This document shows positions 31,423 through 35,202 of a stretch of DNA of 35,202 nt, piece after piece (the stretch's first letter is position 1; every line of letters begins with the position of its first letter). Both the position numbers and the translations under genes were made by a program. Below the pieces are notes generated by a model. That model saw only the letters and a list, made by a program, of their open reading frames with translations, did not search any database and was not told where the DNA came from. Source of the DNA: REEB95 sp050729835. GTDB taxonomy: Bacteria; Pseudomonadota; Alphaproteobacteria; ATCC43930; CGMCC-115725. The stretch is from assembly GCA_050729835.1 (NCBI GenBank), contig JBOHLS010000024.1:1-35202 (forward strand). The letters are read 5' to 3'.

Positions 31423-32082
31423 ATGACTGAACCACAAAAAACAAGGATCAATACGACCTTTATTTCCATAGATGGCAAGAAGGGCACACGCTCGAAAATG
31501 GAAGATGCTCGCAGCGTGCGCAGCCGCGTTTGGGCACGTTTAGAGAAGACCGACAAGGATTCGGCCCTTCTTCCCGGGATCAATGCATACAATCAAGGCG
31601 ATTACGAAATTGCTCTTAGTATTTTCCTGGGGTCTGCCGCAGACATTCCCGCATGCGAGGAAGAAATTCGACCACATATCATCATCTGCAAGCGGGTAGT
31701 GCATTCCGTTCTGTCGCCCACTGATATCGAATATCGCCGCGCATGCTCGAAGTGGGAGCAGCTTCTAATCTTTGCTAAATGGGTCAAGAAATCACCCCCG
31801 CTTAAGTTACGGTGCAAATATTGCGGACACTATACGGAGTATATTGATCCAGACGCCGGTGTTGCGTACCTCGGCCTGAATAACTGTGAGAATTGCGGGC
31901 GTGGCTATCCCATGCCTGACTTTGCGTGGGATGGGATAGACGGACAGGCTTACATATACTATCGGAATTCCGTGAGGGAGCCGGAATTCTACCAGGAATT
32001 CGAAAAGCAATTCGATGTTGAAATAGACCATCGGGTGTTTTTGGGAACCCCTCCCGTAAAATTGCCCCAATCAGAGATGTGA
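31423..32082 (+). CDS. Unknown zinc-ribbon protein
   Basis: The 219-residue protein has a basic N-terminus, a possible helical-repeat segment (YNQGDYEIALSIFLGSAAD), and a zinc ribbon with C131, C134, C155 and C158 (LRCKYCGHYT ... NNCENCGRGYP). An aromatic-rich section (FAWDGIDGQAYIYYRN) and an acidic C-terminal part follow. I do not recognise the family. Such CxxC pairs usually bind zinc and often contact nucleic acid. The ATG at 31423 was chosen over a TTG at 31408. Lower GC than the core, and enclosed together with the divergent nuclease-like gene by the 29-bp repeats. Confidence 0.62.
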   Translation: MTEPQKTRINTTFISIDGKKGTRSKMEDARSVRSRVWARLEKTDKDSALLPGINAYNQGDYEIALSIFLGSAADIPACEEEIRPHIIICKRVVHSVLSPTDIEYRRACSKWEQLLIFAKWVKKSPPLKLRCKYCGHYTEYIDPDAGVAYLGLNNCENCGRGYPMPDFAWDGIDGQAYIYYRNSVREPEFYQEFEKQFDVEIDHRVFLGTPPVKLPQSEM

Positions 32083-32105
32083 AATGGGTTGCAGGCGGAC
32101 TAAAA

Positions 32106-32134
32106 GAGAGGCGGCAGTTGCCGGATTTGGCAAC
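32106..32134. repeat. 29-bp direct repeat, copy 2 (with hairpin)
   Basis: Second copy of the repeat at 30751-30779, in the same orientation, with 26 of 29 bases identical. Its core GTTGCCGGATTTGGCAAC is a perfect hairpin with 6-base arms. The sequences outside the repeat do not match between copies. The rest of the 32083-32223 gap shows no gene. Confidence 0.6.
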
Positions 32135-32223
32135 GCCGGAGGTGCCGTGCGGACTCCAGCAGCGGTTATGCGCAGCCAAATTTGCGGCCTTAATAGCGCA
32201 GCGAAATCATAGCCCGATCAGCG

Positions 32224-32760
32224 ATGGCGACCGGCGCCATGAAAAACGTCAAGTACGGCATGGACAGTGTCATTAAGGGAAATACTGGAGAATATTATGT
32301 CCTGGCGGAGCTAAGCCGACACGGTTGGACAGCAGCGCAGACGGCACGAAACGCCCGCGCATATGATGTGCTAGCCCGCAAGGGAACACGGCAGGTAGCG
32401 ATTCGGGTGAAGACCAAAACCTCGGACGCACATGGCTTTCAGTGGAACGCTAAGGCGGATGGAACGATATTTGCTGAAATCGGCCCACATGATTTCTGCG
32501 TTCTGGTAGACATCCCGGCCCATCACGCGGAGTTTCCGAAATTTTATATTGTGCCGACCCATCTGATCGATTCCTGGCTTAGGGCTGACTTTGACAAGTG
32601 GTTGAACACTCCCGGAACTATCAAGGTGCAGCACAGCGCCGATAACAAGCGGCGTTTATTTTACGTTGACGACGACGAGCGCACCAGCCACGGCTATCGA
32701 ATCAAGCTAGAGCGTTACCGTGCCAATTGGGACATTCTCGAAGGAAATAGTGGAGCATAA
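32224..32760 (+). CDS. PD-(D/E)XK-like protein with an altered catalytic motif
   Basis: The 178-residue protein resembles small restriction-endonuclease-like proteins: KGNTGEYYVLAELSRHGWTA (E23 in the first helix), then RAYDVLARKGTRQVAIRVKT with D48 and the third strand IRVK. In active relatives that strand reads I(Q/E)VK; here Arg61 takes the acidic or amide position, so catalysis may be weakened or lost. The C-terminal half (HDFCVLVDIPAHHAEFPKFY, IVPTHLIDSWL) fits the same family. The start is uncertain: ATG at 32224, 32239 or 32260. It overlaps the next gene by 11 bases, which implies joint expression. Confidence 0.66.
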   Translation: MATGAMKNVKYGMDSVIKGNTGEYYVLAELSRHGWTAAQTARNARAYDVLARKGTRQVAIRVKTKTSDAHGFQWNAKADGTIFAEIGPHDFCVLVDIPAHHAEFPKFYIVPTHLIDSWLRADFDKWLNTPGTIKVQHSADNKRRLFYVDDDERTSHGYRIKLERYRANWDILEGNSGA

Positions 32761-33319
32761 CTTGCTAAGCCGATCGTGTAGCGTGAGAGCCCACAGCCGC
32801 CTTGGTTTCAATCTGCGGCTGACATCAGATGAAATAATTCAGCTACGGAATGAATACGTCTCGGACAAGAAAGAGATGGCAAGGGAGGAGGCCGCGTTCG
32901 CTGCCGGGAGAAAGATCGCTGCAGGGGACTTCAGTCGAGTCAACTTGATGCCGATTATCCGTTGGAAATCCTCGCGCCCAACCGGACTCGTCGGCAGCAA
33001 TCTCGACGAGGATATTAGTGACGCGCTCCGATTGGCCGTCGATGCAAAAACGCCTCGCTCCGCAGTCTCAGTTCTCTGCGGCCTTTGGGGTATCGATGTG
33101 TCGGTCGCCTCAGCGATTCTCGCCACGATCGATCCAGATAGGTACACAGTTATCGACGTCCGTGCGTTGGAAACTCTCGGTGTTCGCAAGCAGTCGCCAA
33201 CAACCGATGATTATCTCGATTATCTTGCGTTCTGCCACGCTAGCAGGGCGGCACACGGGGTGACACTCCGGAATCTCGACCGCGCTCTGTGGCAGAAATC
33301 AAAGAACGCCTCGCGTTAG
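32750..33319 (+). CDS. Helix-hairpin-helix, DNA-glycosylase-like protein
   Basis: The 189-residue protein contains a helix-hairpin-helix-like stretch CGLWGIDVSVASAILATIDP (110-129) followed by an aspartate in DRYTVIDVRALETLG (D136). This is the order of the hairpin and catalytic Asp in HhH-GPD base-excision glycosylases, although the sequence is divergent and no lysine is obvious. A helical N-terminal part (LTSDEIIQLRNEYVSDKKEM) comes first. The GTG at 32750 was selected for AAGGA at 32741-32745; it overlaps the end of the preceding gene. A DNA-repair or DNA-sensing role is inference. Confidence 0.6.
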   Translation: MEHNLLSRSCSVRAHSRLGFNLRLTSDEIIQLRNEYVSDKKEMAREEAAFAAGRKIAAGDFSRVNLMPIIRWKSSRPTGLVGSNLDEDISDALRLAVDAKTPRSAVSVLCGLWGIDVSVASAILATIDPDRYTVIDVRALETLGVRKQSPTTDDYLDYLAFCHASRAAHGVTLRNLDRALWQKSKNASR

Positions 33320-33331
33320 CTGCCCACACAA

Positions 33332-33805
33332 TCATTCGCCCTTTGCTCGGTCTATGAACATGAGCTTAGGAACGAATTTATTCGGATGACGTCCCACAGA
33401 TGCTATTTCGTGACGGCGCAACCGTGTACCAGCCTTGTTCACTAGGTCGTGTCCTTCAGAAAGAAAATATCGTATCAGCGCGCGTTCCAAAATCGCCAAG
33501 CACTTATGTGGTCTCTGCCCGGGCTTCGCTTTGAAAACACCGGCGCGTACCACACGCTCACCGTTCTTGGCATTTTTGAGGTGCATCATCAGCGGAAGAT
33601 TTTTTCTGTGACCCCACACACGTCCCCTGATGTTAGCCGCTCTTCCGACGTAAAGAGCCTCGAAGCCCCCATTCTTCTGTCGTCTGCCGAATACATAAAC
33701 ACCCGGTGACTTTGGAAGTCTCGATTGGTCGGGCAAATAAATGAAATTCTCTTTTGATCCGTCGCGTAATGGACTTGCGCGCTCCCATTCTAGGTACAAT
33801 TTCAT
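33332..33805 (-). CDS. GIY-YIG domain nuclease-like protein
   Basis: The 157-residue protein carries a GIY-YIG core in variant form: GVYVFGRR (35-42) for the GIY strand, ALYVGRAANIRGRVWGH (50-66) for the YIG strand with the catalytic arginine R60 or R62, and Glu107 in ILERALIRYF as the metal ligand. It is longer than the 95-residue UPF0213-type proteins and has extra N- and C-terminal basic segments. GGAGGGACC directly before the ATG is a strong ribosome site. It converges on the glycosylase-like gene with 12 bases between them. Confidence 0.78.
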   Translation of the reverse strand: MKLYLEWERASPLRDGSKENFIYLPDQSRLPKSPGVYVFGRRQKNGGFEALYVGRAANIRGRVWGHRKNLPLMMHLKNAKNGERVVRAGVFKAKPGQRPHKCLAILERALIRYFLSEGHDLVNKAGTRLRRHEIASVGRHPNKFVPKLMFIDRAKGE

Positions 33806-33852
33806 GGTCCCTCCGGCGTTCCTACATTGAGACGGTCATGATGATTCCTACA

Positions 33853-34308
33853 TCAATAATCGTCCTCGTTAAATTCTGTCGACAAGCTCACGCTTGTGGC
33901 AAGCGCTCGACGCCACTTTAGTTTGTGACCGGTCACGGAAACGACTTTCACACGGCCCGATATTGCTACGGCAGCCAACTCCGACATTCGCTCCTCGGGC
34001 ATGAAAATATAGGCATTAATGTGATTATCGTGGACTTCCATTAGGCCGATCGATTTGACAGCCTCAAAGTCGGTTTCATTAAGCAAACTGCTTTTTGCAC
34101 TCAATGTTACCGTCGCACTGCGACAGGCGCTGCCCCCTGGCCTTATCAAATCACCACGAAAACTGAGCGTGTGGAGTTCTCTGTAAGGTGTGGAATCATA
34201 TTTTTTGTGACCCACGCCGAATGAGTAATAATGATCCCAACCGGTCACCGTCACGACGTAGTGAACCCACTCTACTGGCTTGCGTTCCTGTTGACGTTTA
34301 ACCCCCAT
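33853..34308 (-). CDS. Unknown protein in the accessory region
   Basis: The 151-residue protein has a basic N-terminus, an aromatic strand (WVHYVVTVTGWDHYYSFGVG), a serine/threonine-rich beta section (SATVTLSAKSSLLNETDFEA) and VKVVSVTGHKLKWRRALATS near the end. No known domain, signal peptide or membrane segment is recognised. It starts 47 bases upstream of the GIY-YIG gene on the same strand, so the two may share a transcript. Composition is as AT-rich as its neighbours. Confidence 0.55.
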   Translation of the reverse strand: MGVKRQQERKPVEWVHYVVTVTGWDHYYSFGVGHKKYDSTPYRELHTLSFRGDLIRPGGSACRSATVTLSAKSSLLNETDFEAVKSIGLMEVHDNHINAYIFMPEERMSELAAVAISGRVKVVSVTGHKLKWRRALATSVSLSTEFNEDDY

Positions 34309-34380
34309 AGCGCCAGCGTAACACGGCTAGCGTGAAACTACCTTTTGCTCGGAGGTTAGCGTCGCGATGGCCGGGGCTTC

Positions 34381-35166
34381 ATGTTGACCAAATCCGACCT
34401 TCAGTCTTTTTGCCAATGTCCGCGTCGGTTATGGCTCGAAAAGCACAAGCCAGAGCTTATCCCTCTTGACGACCCGTCCCATCGCCGCAGGCAAATCGAC
34501 GGTAACATCGTAGGCGAAGCAGCGCGCAAGGAGCTTGGATCGGATTTCATTTGGCCTCGTAGGGTCGAAGGCCACGCCGAATCGGCGGCTGAGGCTATGC
34601 GCCTCCTGCAAAGATCGGCTCATTTATCCGCCGCCGAAGTTCCAATGGTCCGCGGCGAGCTTTACGCCCGCGCCGATGCCCTTGTTCCTGACGGTGATGC
34701 TTATGTCCTGCGTGAAACAAAATCCTCCACGTTCCCGCTCAGAAACGACAAGGTGACCGCCGGCGAGCCGAAGGACCATCACCTAAGCGATCTTGCCATT
34801 CAGGCGTGGGTCATGACCCAAAGCGGCTTGCCTCTCGCGCGAGCGGAACTCAACCTACTGGACAATCAGTGGCGCTACCCCGGCAATGGCGATTATAGGG
34901 GCCTCTTTCGGCAGCTCGATGTTACAGAGCAGATTAAACCCCGGATAAGTGAAGTGCCCGAGTTGCTGAACCGCGCGCAGGAGGTTGTTAGCGGCGATAT
35001 GCCGGTCGTCCACACCGGCAGACATTGCAGAGAGCCTTATTCGTGTCCATTCCAAGAATTCTGCGGGGAACGTGATCAGAGCTGGCTCCGAGAATCTGAA
35101 CAGGACGATAAGTGGATTTTCTGCCTGACAGCGGCGAGGATCGCCGCCTATCAGGAGCTGACATGA
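34381..35166 (+). pseudogene. Cas4-like/DUF2779-type protein truncated by an IS3 insertion
   Basis: The N-terminal 238 residues look like the Cas4-like first half of DUF2779-type proteins, which normally run to about 480-500 residues: TKSDLQSFCQCPRRLWLEKH with C11 and C13, D99, the nuclease-type RETK motif (E112, K114), a glutamine-containing helix (DLAIQAWVM), and the Fe-S cysteines C216, C222 and C228 in HCREPYSCPFQEFC. From about residue 239 on, the frame reads the left end of an IS3-type element, ending with TGA inside the first codons of orfA. The expected C-terminal half is missing, so it is probably non-functional or altered. Confidence 0.65.
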
Positions 35167-35202
35167 CGAGACGCACACGCCGGAACCACTCACCGGCTTT
35201 CA
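35097..35202 (+). mobile_element. IS3-family element, left end and start of orfA
   Basis: At 35163 an ATG opens MTRRTRRNHSPAF, the standard N-terminus of IS3-family OrfA (the next residues would be KAKVALAA...), and runs off the window. AGGAG precedes it at 35154. Upstream, TGAACAGGACGATAAGTGGA (35097-35116) looks like the terminal inverted repeat (TGA...GATAAGTGGA). The exact tip is an estimate; the opposite end of the element is outside the window. Confidence 0.65.

Noticed and set aside
32083..32223. Integron attC site, suggested by GGTTATGCGC at about 32165 and the hairpin at 32116-32134
   Set aside because: The inverted halves are in the wrong order for attC (GTT half before AAC half), the neighbouring genes are on both strands, and there is no integrase.
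1..35202. CRISPR array or tRNA gene
   Set aside because: No regularly spaced 24-37-base repeats with unique spacers and no cloverleaf with a recognisable T-loop were seen by eye; a covariance search was not possible.

Overview
The window comes from the chromosome of a GC-rich alphaproteobacterium, most likely of the Rhodospirillales/Hyphomicrobiales type. The evidence is the gene content: metX-metW beside a chorismate mutase-hisC-tyrA operon, a DUF2125 protein, a TIGR02302-type giant membrane protein, argH-lptM-lysA divergent from tlpA, ftsE-ftsX with an MJ0042 zinc-ribbon gene, a class II (B12-dependent) ribonucleotide reductase and GluQ. No rRNA, tRNA or CRISPR array was seen.

Layout. 1-246: scar of mobile DNA, ending in the 3' end and right terminus of an IS3-family element. 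348-5328: cell-envelope and detoxification genes (rlpA-like lipoprotein, DUF985 cupin, GST, gloB divergent from a methyltransferase, double-CDGSH protein, DinB-like protein). 5360-6370: a HigBA-like toxin-antitoxin pair and a second antitoxin-like regulator without a toxin, each behind a palindromic promoter. 6469-11232: methionine genes metX-metW (minus) and aromatic amino-acid genes (plus). 11352-15494: ABM monooxygenase, DUF2125 and membrane glycosyltransferase-like genes, a small unknown and a VOC protein. 15506-17996: nrdJ with a relic of a second NrdJ-type C-terminus just behind it. 18181-22722: small unknown, plsC-like acyltransferase, ydcF-ftsX-ftsE, zinc-ribbon protein and a very small helical protein. 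22874-28843: TIGR02302, lysA, lptM and argH as one tight minus-strand operon, with tlpA divergent. 28959-30666: carboxylesterase and gluQ.

The gaps between core genes hold several families of palindromic intergenic repeats (CATTGCGAG/CAATCC, CATTCCCGCG/GGGAATCC, CCCTCTCC/GGAGAGGG and CCTCATCCTGAGG types). One pair encloses the last 35 codons of a GIY-YIG nuclease gene.

From about 30,750 to the right end the base composition drops clearly and the genes change character: two PD-(D/E)XK-like proteins, a zinc-ribbon protein, a helix-hairpin-helix glycosylase-like protein, a GIY-YIG nuclease, one unknown, and a Cas4-like/DUF2779-type protein cut off by an IS3-family insertion. This is the accessory, possibly defence-related, part of the window. 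A 29-bp imperfect direct repeat brackets its first two genes. No complete known defence system was recognised there.
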